Assembly (NCBI RefSeq): GCF_900102965.1
Contig: NZ_FNGM01000001.1
Span: 970,160 to 1,034,159, forward strand
Source of the DNA: Paenibacillus jilunlii
Lineage (GTDB): Bacteria > Bacillota > Bacilli > Paenibacillales > Paenibacillaceae
Length of the DNA stretch: 64,000 nt
Reading direction: 5' to 3'
Shown: one piece after another, positions 1 through 8,468 of the stretch
Layout of the letters: each line of letters begins with the position of its first letter
Numbering within the stretch: position 1 is the first letter of the stretch
The notes under the pieces: model-generated
Databases searched by the model: none
Seen by the model: the letters and a program-made list of their open reading frames with translations, nothing else
What the model was told of the DNA's origin: nothing
Translations under genes and position numbers: made by a program

Positions 1-1280
1 TGGACCGGGGAGCCAATGTGGAACGGCTGCGTCAGCCCGGACTGCTGGTGCCCCTGGACGATTATCTGGACCGCTACCCCAATCTCAAAAAAAATGCCGG
101 TGAAGCCACGCTGAACATGCTGCGCTCGGAAGACGGCAAGCTGTACCAGTTCCCTAACTGGTATACTTCAAGCCCGAACGGCAACGGCGGCTGGATTATT
201 AACCGGAAAATATATAAAGAACTCGGTTCGCCGAAGCTGGAAACCTACGATGACCTGTATGCCTACCTGAAGCTGGTGAAGGAGAAACATCCTGATGTGG
301 TGCCTCTTGAAGTAGGGGCTAAAGGCCGGGGGCTTGAAACGATGTACGGCGGTTTTGCTGAAAATAAACCCTACCTGCCCAAAGCCAATCCGGTAGGAAA
401 TACGCTGCAATCTATTTTTGAGGATCAGGTGTTCATCGAGAATATGCAGTATGCCAGCAAGCTGTTCCGGGAAAAGCTCATTACCCAGGATCTGTTCACC
501 CAGACCGGGGACCAGATCTCCGAAAAGCTCAAAACAGGCCGCGTAGCAGTCTACGTGGACGGCGATGTGGTGAATCCGGGACGCGGTGCTGACACTACCT
601 TGCGCACTGCTGATCCCGATGCCGGTTATGATATCATTTGGCCGATTCACAAAGCCGGTCTGGACGCAACCAAAATTACACCGAACAACTACAATTCGCT
701 GGGCTGGAACGTGCTGGTCATCACGAAAAATGCCAAAGACCCGGAAGCTATCTTCTCCTACCTTGACTGGGTGACAAGCGAAGAGGGACAGCGTATCCTG
801 AACTTTGGCCGGCAAGGCCTTTACTGGGATGAGTTCGATGCGGACGGTGTGCCTATTCTGAATGAAGCAGGCCTGAATACCCCGCAGGGCGACAAGGATA
901 AGGAAAGAATCGGCCGCTTTAACTGGGTCGGCAACACTACCTTTATTGATCAGACCAAAGCGAAGATGGATGCACAGCTTCCGGCCGATAAGCAGAACTG
1001 GACTACGCTGGCACAGCAGAAGGTGACCTGGAAGACCTCGAAGAACTTTACCGAATTCGTGAATCTTGATCCGCTGCCGGACTCGGAGGAAGGCACCATT
1101 GCTACTGCGGTGAACGATATTTTTCAGGAAGCCTTTGCCAAGGCACTGTATGCCAAGAGTGATGATGAGGTGCTGAGTATCTTGAACAAAGCGAATGAGG
1201 ACGCGAAAAAAGCAGGTTATGAGAAGCTGCTGAAATACCAGACTGAGAAATGGCAGGATAATCTGAGCAAGATGAAATAG
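1..1280 (+). CDS. Extracellular sugar-binding lipoprotein of an ABC importer (3' part)
   Basis: The frame is open from the left edge, so the signal peptide, lipobox and N-terminus lie outside the window; about 425 residues are visible. Sequence such as the Asn-Trp-Tyr stretch, the 'NRKIYKELG' segment and the C-terminal 'LDWVTSEEGQ' region are typical of family 1 solute-binding proteins of the LplA type, which deliver oligosaccharides to Lpl-type ABC permeases. A YesN response regulator, a YesM kinase and an alpha-galactosidase follow on the same strand. That is a common arrangement in Paenibacillus sugar loci, and it suggests that the ligand is an alpha-galactoside or a related plant oligosaccharide (inference). 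The apparent GTG at position 18 is internal to the gene. A hairpin terminator follows at 1303. The family call is firm; the substrate is not. Confidence 0.85.
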   Translation, partial: DRGANVERLRQPGLLVPLDDYLDRYPNLKKNAGEATLNMLRSEDGKLYQFPNWYTSSPNGNGGWIINRKIYKELGSPKLETYDDLYAYLKLVKEKHPDVVPLEVGAKGRGLETMYGGFAENKPYLPKANPVGNTLQSIFEDQVFIENMQYASKLFREKLITQDLFTQTGDQISEKLKTGRVAVYVDGDVVNPGRGADTTLRTADPDAGYDIIWPIHKAGLDATKITPNNYNSLGWNVLVITKNAKDPEAIFSYLDWVTSEEGQRILNFGRQGLYWDEFDADGVPILNEAGLNTPQGDKDKERIGRFNWVGNTTFIDQTKAKMDAQLPADKQNWTTLAQQKVTWKTSKNFTEFVNLDPLPDSEEGTIATAVNDIFQEAFAKALYAKSDDEVLSILNKANEDAKKAGYEKLLKYQTEKWQDNLSKMK

Positions 1281-1302
1281 TGCTAGAGCCGTCATGATCC
1301 GT

Positions 1303-1340
1303 GGGGTATACTGAAGCCAAGTGTACCCCTTTTACTATTT
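1303..1340 (+). terminator. Rho-independent terminator after the binding-protein gene
   Basis: A 10-bp stem (1303-1312 with 1320-1329, one G-T wobble) with a 7-nt loop is followed by TTTTACTATTTT. It separates the binding-protein gene from the downstream yesN/yesM pair. Confidence 0.7.
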
Positions 1341-1401
1341 TATGTAATTCAATAATCTGAATTAACGGGGGCGGAATGATATCGGATGCGGGGAGGATGG
1401 G

Positions 1402-2967
1402 ATGTACAAGGTACTGCTGGTTGACGATGAGCTGTTGGATCTGGAGGGGCTGCAGCGTTTCATGAACTGGGAAGGTCTTGGTATGGAGGTGTGCGCCGCC
1501 GCAAGCAGCGGGTTTGAAGCCCTGGAGGTGCTGGAATCGCAGGCCGTGGATATTATGGTCACCGACATCAGGATGCCGATCATGTCAGGGATGGAGCTTG
1601 CGCGCAGAGCCCTTGAGCTGAACCCGAAGCTGAAGATTATTTTCGTCAGCGGGTATGAGGATTTCCAGTATGCCAAACAGGCCATTTCCATGAGCGCGTC
1701 GGGATATGTTCTGAAGCCTGTGGACGATGCTGATATGCGCAGGTCGCTGGAAGAGGTCCGGGAGACGCTGGACCGGGAACAGGAGCATTCACATTTGGAG
1801 CGATATTTCTCCGAATCAGAGCCGCTTCTGCGCAGAGAGCTGTTCATGCAGCTGCTGGACGGGAACCCGGATGAAGACAAGATGCTGCCGCTGCTTCAGC
1901 GGGTAGGGATTTATTGGAGCGATACCAGACTGTACACGGCCCTGCTGGAGCCGGATGATATGTCCTGGAAGCTGAACGGCTACAGTGACGGAGCCAAAGC
2001 CGAAATCGAGAACATGCTGGAGGCGGCGATTGAGCGGTATTGTGCAGAGGAACAGATTCAAGCCTGCAGAACAGAACGGTTTCATTACGCGTTAATTCTG
2101 GAGGAAAGTGTAGACCGCGCAAGACTGCGCAGGCTGATTCAGCAGGCGGTGGCGGGAACACCGCTTACAGTTACCATTGGTGTAGGCCCTGTCGTGAGTC
2201 ATTTACGGGAGCTGCGGAATTCCTTCCGGCAGGCCAGAAATGCGCTCAGACTGAAGCTGTTCCTGGGCAAAGGCAAGCTGATTCTCCATTCCGATGCCAG
2301 AGGGCCGATATCCGCCTCCGTCAAGGATCTGGACAGTATTCTGCAGTCCTTATTTGCGGCGATGTCCTCTTACCGGCTGATCGATGTGGACGACTGCAAT
2401 GAGGAGCTATTCGTCTGGGTGGTCAATATGGAAACCAAGCTGGAGATCTACCAGCTGTTCCTGCACATTATCTCCAAGCTGGATGCTTACCTGCATACGA
2501 TCAATGAGGACTTTTATGAGCTGCTGGGGCTGGAACGGAAGCATCTCAATATTCTATATGACCTGGAAACCATAGATGATATGAAATCCTGGCTCCGCCG
2601 CCGGATGTTCGAGCTGTCCGAACGGCTCCAGCGCAAGCGGCAAGGAAAAAAACGCAAGCTCGTAGAGGAAATTCAGGCATATATTGAAGAGCATCTGGAG
2701 CATAATGTCATGCTGCGGGATGCAGCCAACCACTTTTCCTTTTCCCCGAATCACCTGGGCCAGATCTTCTATGAGGAGACCGGAGTGTACTTCTCCGACT
2801 ATGTGGGACTAAGGCGGCTGGAACGGGTGAAGGTGCTGCTTGGCGATCCAAAGCTGAAGGTATATGAAGCCGCGAACCGGGTCGGTTATAAGAATCTCTC
2901 CCATTTCAGCAAGCAGTTCAAGGAATTTTACGGGGTCAGCCCTGGCGACTACAGGAGACATTTGTGA
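1402..2967 (+). CDS. YesN-type response regulator with AraC DNA-binding domain
   Basis: This 521-residue regulator opens with a receiver domain (about residues 1-120): acidic pair D8-D9, phospho-acceptor D55 in 'VTDIRMP', and K105 in 'VLKPVDD'. A middle region of about 300 residues is of the kind seen in long Paenibacillus YesN proteins. An AraC double helix-turn-helix follows (about 420-521, with 'NHLGQIFYEETG' and 'YKNLSHFSKQFKEFYG'). The start at ATG 1402 follows GGGGAGGA. The partner kinase starts 1 nt after the stop, so the two are probably translationally coupled. The likely job is to activate the adjacent transporter and alpha-galactosidase genes in response to an extracellular sugar signal (inference from context). 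Confidence 0.9.
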   Translation: MYKVLLVDDELLDLEGLQRFMNWEGLGMEVCAAASSGFEALEVLESQAVDIMVTDIRMPIMSGMELARRALELNPKLKIIFVSGYEDFQYAKQAISMSASGYVLKPVDDADMRRSLEEVRETLDREQEHSHLERYFSESEPLLRRELFMQLLDGNPDEDKMLPLLQRVGIYWSDTRLYTALLEPDDMSWKLNGYSDGAKAEIENMLEAAIERYCAEEQIQACRTERFHYALILEESVDRARLRRLIQQAVAGTPLTVTIGVGPVVSHLRELRNSFRQARNALRLKLFLGKGKLILHSDARGPISASVKDLDSILQSLFAAMSSYRLIDVDDCNEELFVWVVNMETKLEIYQLFLHIISKLDAYLHTINEDFYELLGLERKHLNILYDLETIDDMKSWLRRRMFELSERLQRKRQGKKRKLVEEIQAYIEEHLEHNVMLRDAANHFSFSPNHLGQIFYEETGVYFSDYVGLRRLERVKVLLGDPKLKVYEAANRVGYKNLSHFSKQFKEFYGVSPGDYRRHL

Positions 2968-2968
2968 T

Positions 2969-4687
2969 ATGCGGCGCAAGGTGAACATTCCTTTTGGATA
3001 TAAGCTTATTCTGCCTTATGTGCTGTGCCTGCTGATGGCCGTGCTCACGGTTGGCCTGTTCGCCTATGCGCATTCCGTAAATTCCCTCCGGGAAAAGACG
3101 CGGGAGAACCTGCAAGGGACGCTCAGGCAAATGCGCGACAATATCCGTTACCGCACGGATGATATTGAACGGATTACGAACAGCCTCTACTACAATTACA
3201 GTTTTCAGAATGCTCTGCGCCGCTACGATCAGGGCTGGTACAGCTATGAAACCATGACCAAAACGCTCATGCCTGCGCTTGAAAATCTGCTCAATTATAC
3301 AGCCAGCAACATTGGTCTGTCGCTATATCTCCAGAACGAATCACTGCCCGAAATATTCTATAAGGACGGGGAACAGAATCCGCTGCTCTCCACCAAGCGT
3401 TACGAGATCTACCATCTGACGCGGATACAAGATGCGGACTGGTACCGACTGCTGCAATTCTCGGGCACCCTGCCGGGACTGAGCCGCTGGCAGCAGATTC
3501 TGCGCGATAAGAAGGACGGTAATATCTCACTGCTGCAGCGTCTGGATGATGTGCAGCGGGGGAAGGAGATCGGTCTGGTCCGGGTGAGCGTGCAAATCCG
3601 CGATCTGCTCGATTCCGTAGATTACCGCAAGATCGGGGAGTACAGCACGCTCGTCGTTCTTGACGCAAGCGGTAGGACTGTACTGCAATCTTCGCCGGAA
3701 GGCGCAGAAGGGGAGAATCCTCAGACAATGCCGGGAAGGCTTGTGCTTAGCGAACCGCTGCACGGGCTGGGGTGGCAGCTGCAAGCCTATATTCCGGACA
3801 GCCTGTTCGACCAGAGCGCGGGCGAGGTGCGCCGGATGACCTTGCTGGTCAGCCTGATCAGTGCAGTAGTATTGGCCGTTTTAGGCATTTGGGTGTCCGG
3901 TTATTTCTCACGGCGGATTCAGAAGATCGTGGGGTCGCTGAATGCTTTTCACGATGGGGATTTCCACAAAAGAATCCGTTTCAAAGGCAATGATGAGCTG
4001 GCGCAGATTGCCATCGCCTTCAACCGGATGGGCAGCAATATGGAGGAGCTGATTCATAAAAATTATGTGGCCGATCTTCAGAAAAAGGAAGCGGAGCTTG
4101 AATCCCTGCAGGCCCAGATCAACCCCCATTTTCTCTACAATACCCTTTCCTCCATAAATCGTCTGGCCCAATTCGGCGATATCGACAAGCTGCATGTTAT
4201 GGTGCAGGAGCTGGCGAAATTCTACAGGCTTTCCCTGAACCGTGGTGAAATTCTGACTACAGTAGGCAAAGAAATCGAACATGCCAAAGCGTATGTCGCG
4301 ATCCAGTGCATCAAATACGGTGAACGGCTTAGCGTATATTATGACGTTGACCCTGAGGTCCTTGAGTATACAACGGTCAAGCTGATTCTGCAGCCGCTGA
4401 TCGAAAATGCGCTGGAGCATGCCTGGTTCGGGGCCACACTAGGCATCCGGCTTGTCGTGGAGAAGCGGGAAGCGGAGATTGTGTTCAAGGTAATCGATAA
4501 TGGTGTCGGCATGAATACCGATACCATCCGCCAGATACTGGCGCCGGAAGGACCACGGATCGGCTATGGCATCCGCAACGTCGATTCCCGGATCAAGCTG
4601 CATCACGGCAGCGGGTACGGAGTAACAATCGCCAGCCGTTCCGGCATCGGAGCCTGCATTCTGATTACCATTCCCTGCCGGATGTAG
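2969..4687 (+). CDS. YesM-type sensor histidine kinase
   Basis: This 572-residue membrane kinase has an N-terminal transmembrane helix (about 10-32), a large extracytoplasmic sensor region, a second helix near residue 290 ('LVSLISAVVLAVLG'), a HAMP domain, and a His_kinase domain with the 'QINPHFLYNTL' phosphorylation motif near residue 384. A HATPase domain ends the protein ('LIENALEHAW', 'DNGVGM', 'GYGIRNV'). I chose ATG 2969 because ACAGGAG precedes it and the frame's earlier start lies inside yesN. In this family the kinase senses a carbohydrate, sometimes through a binding protein, and phosphorylates the YesN partner. The ligand cannot be read from sequence. Confidence 0.9.
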   Translation: MRRKVNIPFGYKLILPYVLCLLMAVLTVGLFAYAHSVNSLREKTRENLQGTLRQMRDNIRYRTDDIERITNSLYYNYSFQNALRRYDQGWYSYETMTKTLMPALENLLNYTASNIGLSLYLQNESLPEIFYKDGEQNPLLSTKRYEIYHLTRIQDADWYRLLQFSGTLPGLSRWQQILRDKKDGNISLLQRLDDVQRGKEIGLVRVSVQIRDLLDSVDYRKIGEYSTLVVLDASGRTVLQSSPEGAEGENPQTMPGRLVLSEPLHGLGWQLQAYIPDSLFDQSAGEVRRMTLLVSLISAVVLAVLGIWVSGYFSRRIQKIVGSLNAFHDGDFHKRIRFKGNDELAQIAIAFNRMGSNMEELIHKNYVADLQKKEAELESLQAQINPHFLYNTLSSINRLAQFGDIDKLHVMVQELAKFYRLSLNRGEILTTVGKEIEHAKAYVAIQCIKYGERLSVYYDVDPEVLEYTTVKLILQPLIENALEHAWFGATLGIRLVVEKREAEIVFKVIDNGVGMNTDTIRQILAPEGPRIGYGIRNVDSRIKLHHGSGYGVTIASRSGIGACILITIPCRM

Positions 4688-4783
4688 CACTGGCGCATAC
4701 AGGCAATATAACCGGCAAGCAGCAACAGCTTGGCAAGGATCGTTGGAACTGATGCTATCTTAAATTTCTCATAAGGAGTTCAG

Positions 4784-6583
4784 ATGCTATTGAAAACGAC
4801 GATTACCGCTGGCTGTGTAATCAGACTGGACGGCCAGACCGGCAGCTATCAAGCTTCGCTCACTTCCATGAAGGATTGCGCAGAGGAGGGTGTGTATTAT
4901 GTCCGCCTCCTATTGACTGCTCCGGCTCCGGTAGTGCCTCCAGAGCTTTCACTGAAATGGAGTGTTCCGGCAGTCGATGTGCAGGGACTGTGGCATCCGT
5001 CGGTAGAACGCAGCCGGGGGCTGGTTCCCGACTGGTGGCAGGGCTTCTCCTCCCGGGCAACTTCCTCGGCCCCGGTCATCAGCCTGTATGGGAACCGGGG
5101 GAACAATGTTTTTACTTTTGCCTGCTCCGATGTCCTGCATCCCGTGGAGCTTCATGCGGGTCTGCATGAGGAAACCTCATGCTTTCATTGCTCCGTGACA
5201 GTGTGTGCGGAGCCCGGACCGCCAGTGGCTCATTTAGAGGTTGTTCTGCGGCTGGATACCCGCAGCCATCCCTATTATGAAGCGCTCCGGGGAGTAGGGG
5301 AATGGTGGGCAGGACTTCCCGGCTGTGAGCCGTCCCCTGTTCCGGAAGCCGCCAGAGAGCCGATGTACTCAACCTGGTACAGCTTCCACCAGCAGCTGGA
5401 GCCTGAAGCAGTGGAAGCCGAATGCTGCTTGGCGGCAGCAATGGGCTGCAAGACAGTCATTGTGGATGACGGGTGGCAGACCTCTGACGAGGCCCGGGGT
5501 TACGCCTATTGCGGGGACTGGAGGGTGAGTGTGGATAAAATTCCTGATCTGAAGGCCCATGTTGCCGGTATTCATGATCTGGGAATGAAATTCATGCTGT
5601 GGTACGCGGTTCCGTTCATCGGCAAGCACAGTGAGGCCTGGGATAGATTCAAGGATAAGCTGCTGTATGTGAATGAGGCTATGGGTGCAGGGGTTGCAGA
5701 CCCCCGTTACCCGGAAGTACGGGAGTATCTGACCGGCATCTACGAGCAGGCTGTCCGGGACTGGGACCTTGACGGCTTCAAGCTGGATTTCGTTGACAGC
5801 TTTTATGCGGCCAAGGATTCGCCTCCCGGGAAGGGAGCCGGACAAGACACCATATCCGTGCCGGAAGCGGTAGATAAGCTGCTGAGCGGCATCATATCCC
5901 GTTTGCGCCGGCTGAAGCCGGACATCCTGATCGAATTCCGCCAGAATTACATTGGCCCGCTGATGCGCAAATACGGGAATATGTTCCGGGCGGGTGACTG
6001 CCCGAACGATGCGCTGCAGAACCGGATGAAGACGATAGATATCCGGCTGATCTGCGGCTCGACTCCAGCTCATGCCGATATGCTGATGTGGAACCCCCGG
6101 GAGACTCCTGCCGCTGCCGCATTGCAGTTTATTAATGTGTTGTTCTCCGTTCCGCAGATTTCGGTCCGCCTGGACCGGCTGCCGCAGGAGCATGCGGCTT
6201 TGCTGTTTTTTTGGCTCTCCTTCTGGCGTGAGCACCGGGAGGTGCTGCTGGAGGGCCGCCTTGAACCGCTGCATCCTGAGCTGCTGTATCCGCTGGTCAT
6301 TGCCCGTACAGCGCAGCAATGGGTCATAGCTGCCTATCAGGATACGGTAATCCCGTTACCCGGCGATTTGCCGGACCGGGTGCAAGTGGTCAACGGGACG
6401 CTGCTCACCCGCCTGGTGCTGGAGCTGGACCGTGTCTCCGGTCCACTGGACATCACAGTGCGTGACTGCCAGGGAACAGTGACGGCAGAATACACTTTGA
6501 ACTGGAACAGCGGAGTGTATTCGCTTGAGGTTCCTGCAGCGGGTGTGATTACGCTGCAGCGTGTGCGTGGGGACAGGGCATGA
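4784..6583 (+). CDS. Alpha-galactosidase (GH36-like)
   Basis: This 599-residue enzyme has no signal peptide and is therefore cytoplasmic. It contains 'VDDGWQ' and 'KLDFVDSF', whose D335 is the expected nucleophile, and 'FRAGDCPND', whose D405 is the expected acid/base. These are the clan GH-D melibiase signatures. It should release terminal alpha-galactose from imported melibiose- or raffinose-type sugars. The start at ATG 4784 follows ATAAGGAG. It lies 96 bp after the YesM kinase gene and no terminator is evident between them, so it may belong to the same transcript. It differs from the long (over 700 residues) bacterial GH36 enzymes in having a reduced N-terminal domain. The family call is good; other alpha-galactoside-acting GH-D enzymes are the alternative. 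Confidence 0.85.
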   Translation: MLLKTTITAGCVIRLDGQTGSYQASLTSMKDCAEEGVYYVRLLLTAPAPVVPPELSLKWSVPAVDVQGLWHPSVERSRGLVPDWWQGFSSRATSSAPVISLYGNRGNNVFTFACSDVLHPVELHAGLHEETSCFHCSVTVCAEPGPPVAHLEVVLRLDTRSHPYYEALRGVGEWWAGLPGCEPSPVPEAAREPMYSTWYSFHQQLEPEAVEAECCLAAAMGCKTVIVDDGWQTSDEARGYAYCGDWRVSVDKIPDLKAHVAGIHDLGMKFMLWYAVPFIGKHSEAWDRFKDKLLYVNEAMGAGVADPRYPEVREYLTGIYEQAVRDWDLDGFKLDFVDSFYAAKDSPPGKGAGQDTISVPEAVDKLLSGIISRLRRLKPDILIEFRQNYIGPLMRKYGNMFRAGDCPNDALQNRMKTIDIRLICGSTPAHADMLMWNPRETPAAAALQFINVLFSVPQISVRLDRLPQEHAALLFFWLSFWREHREVLLEGRLEPLHPELLYPLVIARTAQQWVIAAYQDTVIPLPGDLPDRVQVVNGTLLTRLVLELDRVSGPLDITVRDCQGTVTAEYTLNWNSGVYSLEVPAAGVITLQRVRGDRA

Positions 6584-6598
6584 GTATAGCCCATTCTG

Positions 6599-6796
6599 AA
6601 CTCAACTGAAACGCAACTGAAACGCAACTCATACCCAACTCAAACCCGACTTACACAAACCTATCTCAAAATAGCTATAGGTAAGTGGGGAGATGAGTGA
6701 ACAGGCGAACAACTAGAGTTGTTGAAGTGCTGCAGGCAGTATCAAGAAATTGGTGTAAGAAGCGCAGATACTTTCTCGGGTTGCGTTTAGTGAGTT
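6599..6796. repeat. Long-range imperfect inverted repeat
   Basis: The arm at 6599-6617, rich in AACTCA and ACGCAAC, is the near-complement of 6780-6796, which carries GTTGCGTTT followed by GTGAGTT. Pairing needs a 2-nt gap. The left flank contains further AACTCA/AACTGA words and the right flank contains many TGAGTT words, so the whole block can fold back on itself. No protein-coding frame is supported here. Confidence 0.5.
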
Positions 6797-6840
6797 AAGC
6801 TGATAGTGAGTTAAGCGGAAGTGAGTTAAAGTAAGTAGTG

Positions 6841-6891
6841 AGTTAAAGTAGATAGTAAGTTAAAGTAGATAGTAAGTTAAAGTAGATAGTG
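6841..6891. repeat. 17-bp direct tandem repeat, three units
   Basis: The unit AGTTAAAGTAGATAGTA occurs at 6841-6857, 6858-6874 and 6875-6891 (last base changed to G), head to tail. Looser GTGAGTTAA-type copies extend upstream to about 6790 and downstream to about 6905. The stretch is gene-free. Confidence 0.85.
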
Positions 6892-6957
6892 AGTTAGCGA
6901 GTTATTAGTGAGTGAGTGGAAAAGAAGCATTAATTTGCTTGAGTACCCTGCGCTCCA

Positions 6958-7149
6958 AAGTTTAGGTGGAAAAAGGATAACTAATTTGCTTGAGCATCCT
7001 ACGATCCACATGCTAAGTGGAAAAAGGATAACTAATTCGGCTCATTTCGCGTCAGGTATGGTAATATCACATGATTAAGTTTCCTTTTTCCACCTAAACT
7101 TCACAATTCCGGATTTTGGGAAGAAATAGGTTCCCTTTTTCCACTTACT
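6958..7149. repeat. 20-bp perfect inverted repeat plus satellite copies
   Basis: Positions 6958-6977 (containing TTTAGGTGGAAAAAGG) are perfectly complementary to 7082-7101. The core GTGGAAAAAGGA also recurs at about 7016-7028 on the plus strand and as its complement at about 7130-7147, giving two nested pairs. The direct copies are followed by the shared word TAACTAATT. The arrangement resembles a dispersed intergenic repeat inserted in both orientations, not a terminator. Confidence 0.75.
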
Positions 7150-7175
7150 TGTCAGAAACAGAAACAGGCGGCCTT

Positions 7176-7375
7176 GGAAACAACGGCGAAAATGCCGTTG
7201 TTGAAGCGCCGCAGGCCGGGGTGCCTGGAAACAACGGCAAAAATGCCGTTGCTGAACCGCCGCAGGCCGGGGTGCCTGGAAACAACGGCGAAAATGCCGT
7301 TGTTGAAGCGCCGCAGGCCGGTTGCCCGAAAACATCAGCAAAAACACCGTTGTTGAAGCGCCGCAGGCAGCCGCT
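7176..7375. repeat. 51-bp tandem repeat, each unit with a 7-bp hairpin
   Basis: Units lie at 7176-7226, 7227-7277 and 7278-7328, with a degraded fourth copy to about 7375. Each of the first three contains CAACGGC-N6-GCCGTTG, a perfect 7-bp stem, at 7181-7200, 7232-7251 and 7283-7302. The array abuts the 3' end of the lysR-type gene on the other strand (stop at 7385). Because 51 is a multiple of three, frames on both strands stay open and spell 17-residue repeats. I regard that as a by-product, since no ribosome binding site or homology is seen. Confidence 0.85.
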
Positions 7376-7384
7376 CCCATTATG

Positions 7385-8272
7385 TTACTTTTCAGGCGCA
7401 GCAAGCACCTTTTTTATGAACATCTGCACAGCCATACCTTCCGGATTGTCTGTATGCCGGATGATCAGAAATTCCCGTTCAAGCAGCCTCTGCCGAAGCC
7501 GCAGCTCGCTGATTTCACCGCCCGCCAGTTCTTTGCGCACGATCCACCGGGACAGCATCCCGAGCCCCAGCCCGGCAGCAACAGCCTCCTTTACCCCTTG
7601 GCTGCTGTTGAATACATAGGATCGTTTCACGTGTACTCCCGATTCCTGAAGAAAGTGATCGCTATAAGCACGGGTACCCGAGCCATGCTCGCGCAGCACC
7701 CAAGTCTGATCCTGCAGCATATCCTGCTCTACGGCCAAGCTGTCAGCGAGCGGATGGCCCGCCGGGGCGATGACGATCATCTCGTCTTTCATATACGGAA
7801 TGATCGTAAGCTCGGGGTCAGCAGTTTCTCCTTCAATAAAGCCGACATCGAGCTGATTTGCTCTTACAGCGGCAATAATCTCTTCTGTGTTGCCGATGGT
7901 CACCTGGAGGCTGACAAGCGGATACTGTCTGGCAAATTCGGCTAACCTCGCAGGCAAAATATATTCTCCAATCGTAAAGCTTGCCCCGATCTGAAGATTT
8001 CCCGTTACTTCATCCCGCAGCAGACGAATTTCACGGCCCGCGTCGTCGTACAGGGAGAGAATCTGCTTGGCGTATTTGTATAATATAGTTCCGGCTTCCG
8101 TCATACGGACCTGCTTCGGCGAGCGGTGCAGCAGTCTGGTTCCAAGCTCATTCTCCAGGTTGCGGATATGGAGACTCACGCCGGGCTGCGACAGATTCAG
8201 CAGCTCACCCGCCTTGGAGAAATGGCTCTGCTCCACCACAGTAACATACACTTTAAGTGCATCGACAATCAT
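7385..8272 (-). CDS. LysR-family transcriptional regulator (CysL/YeiE-like)
   Basis: This 295-residue protein has an N-terminal winged helix-turn-helix (about 1-60: 'SHFSKAGELLNLSQPGVSLHIRNLE') and a LysR substrate-binding domain (about 88-290). It is divergently transcribed from a YeiH-type membrane protein gene. That pairing is well known for YeiE/CysL-type regulators, which act on sulfur metabolism. A 27-bp interval at 8348-8374 carries an 8-bp inverted repeat that could be its operator. Regulation of the neighbour and autoregulation are inferred. The effector is unknown. The 3' end runs directly into the 51-bp hairpin repeats. Confidence 0.85.
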   Translation of the reverse strand: MIVDALKVYVTVVEQSHFSKAGELLNLSQPGVSLHIRNLENELGTRLLHRSPKQVRMTEAGTILYKYAKQILSLYDDAGREIRLLRDEVTGNLQIGASFTIGEYILPARLAEFARQYPLVSLQVTIGNTEEIIAAVRANQLDVGFIEGETADPELTIIPYMKDEMIVIAPAGHPLADSLAVEQDMLQDQTWVLREHGSGTRAYSDHFLQESGVHVKRSYVFNSSQGVKEAVAAGLGLGMLSRWIVRKELAGGEISELRLRQRLLEREFLIIRHTDNPEGMAVQMFIKKVLAAPEK

Positions 8273-8347
8273 AATAATCCCTCATTTTAAAATGAATACA
8301 TAGCCGTTATAACTATACTATAGGCCATTTTACCATATCTATTTGCC

Positions 8348-8374
8348 TTAATCATAATAAAAACTAATGATTAA
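8348..8374. promoter_or_regulatory. Candidate LysR operator in the divergent intergenic region
   Basis: TTAATCAT (8348-8355) and ATGATTAA (8367-8374) form a perfect 8-bp inverted repeat with an 11-nt centre. It lies between the divergent lysR-type and yeiH-type genes, in an AT-rich stretch. Its dyad size and location fit a LysR-type (T-N11-A) site. No experimental support can be drawn from sequence alone. Confidence 0.45.
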
Positions 8375-8468
8375 AATAGCAAAGCTGTATTTCACTTTCA
8401 TGTGCAAGGCTCTTATAGTGGAGCTGTAGAACATTGCTGCCATACGCGGCGGACGGAGAGTGAAGCAG

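Noticed and set aside
7116..7619. Plus-strand frame encoding 17-residue repeats over the 51-bp array
   Set aside because: It runs into the antisense of the lysR-type gene, has no ribosome binding site, and stays open only because the repeat unit is a multiple of three. The minus-strand frame is equally open.
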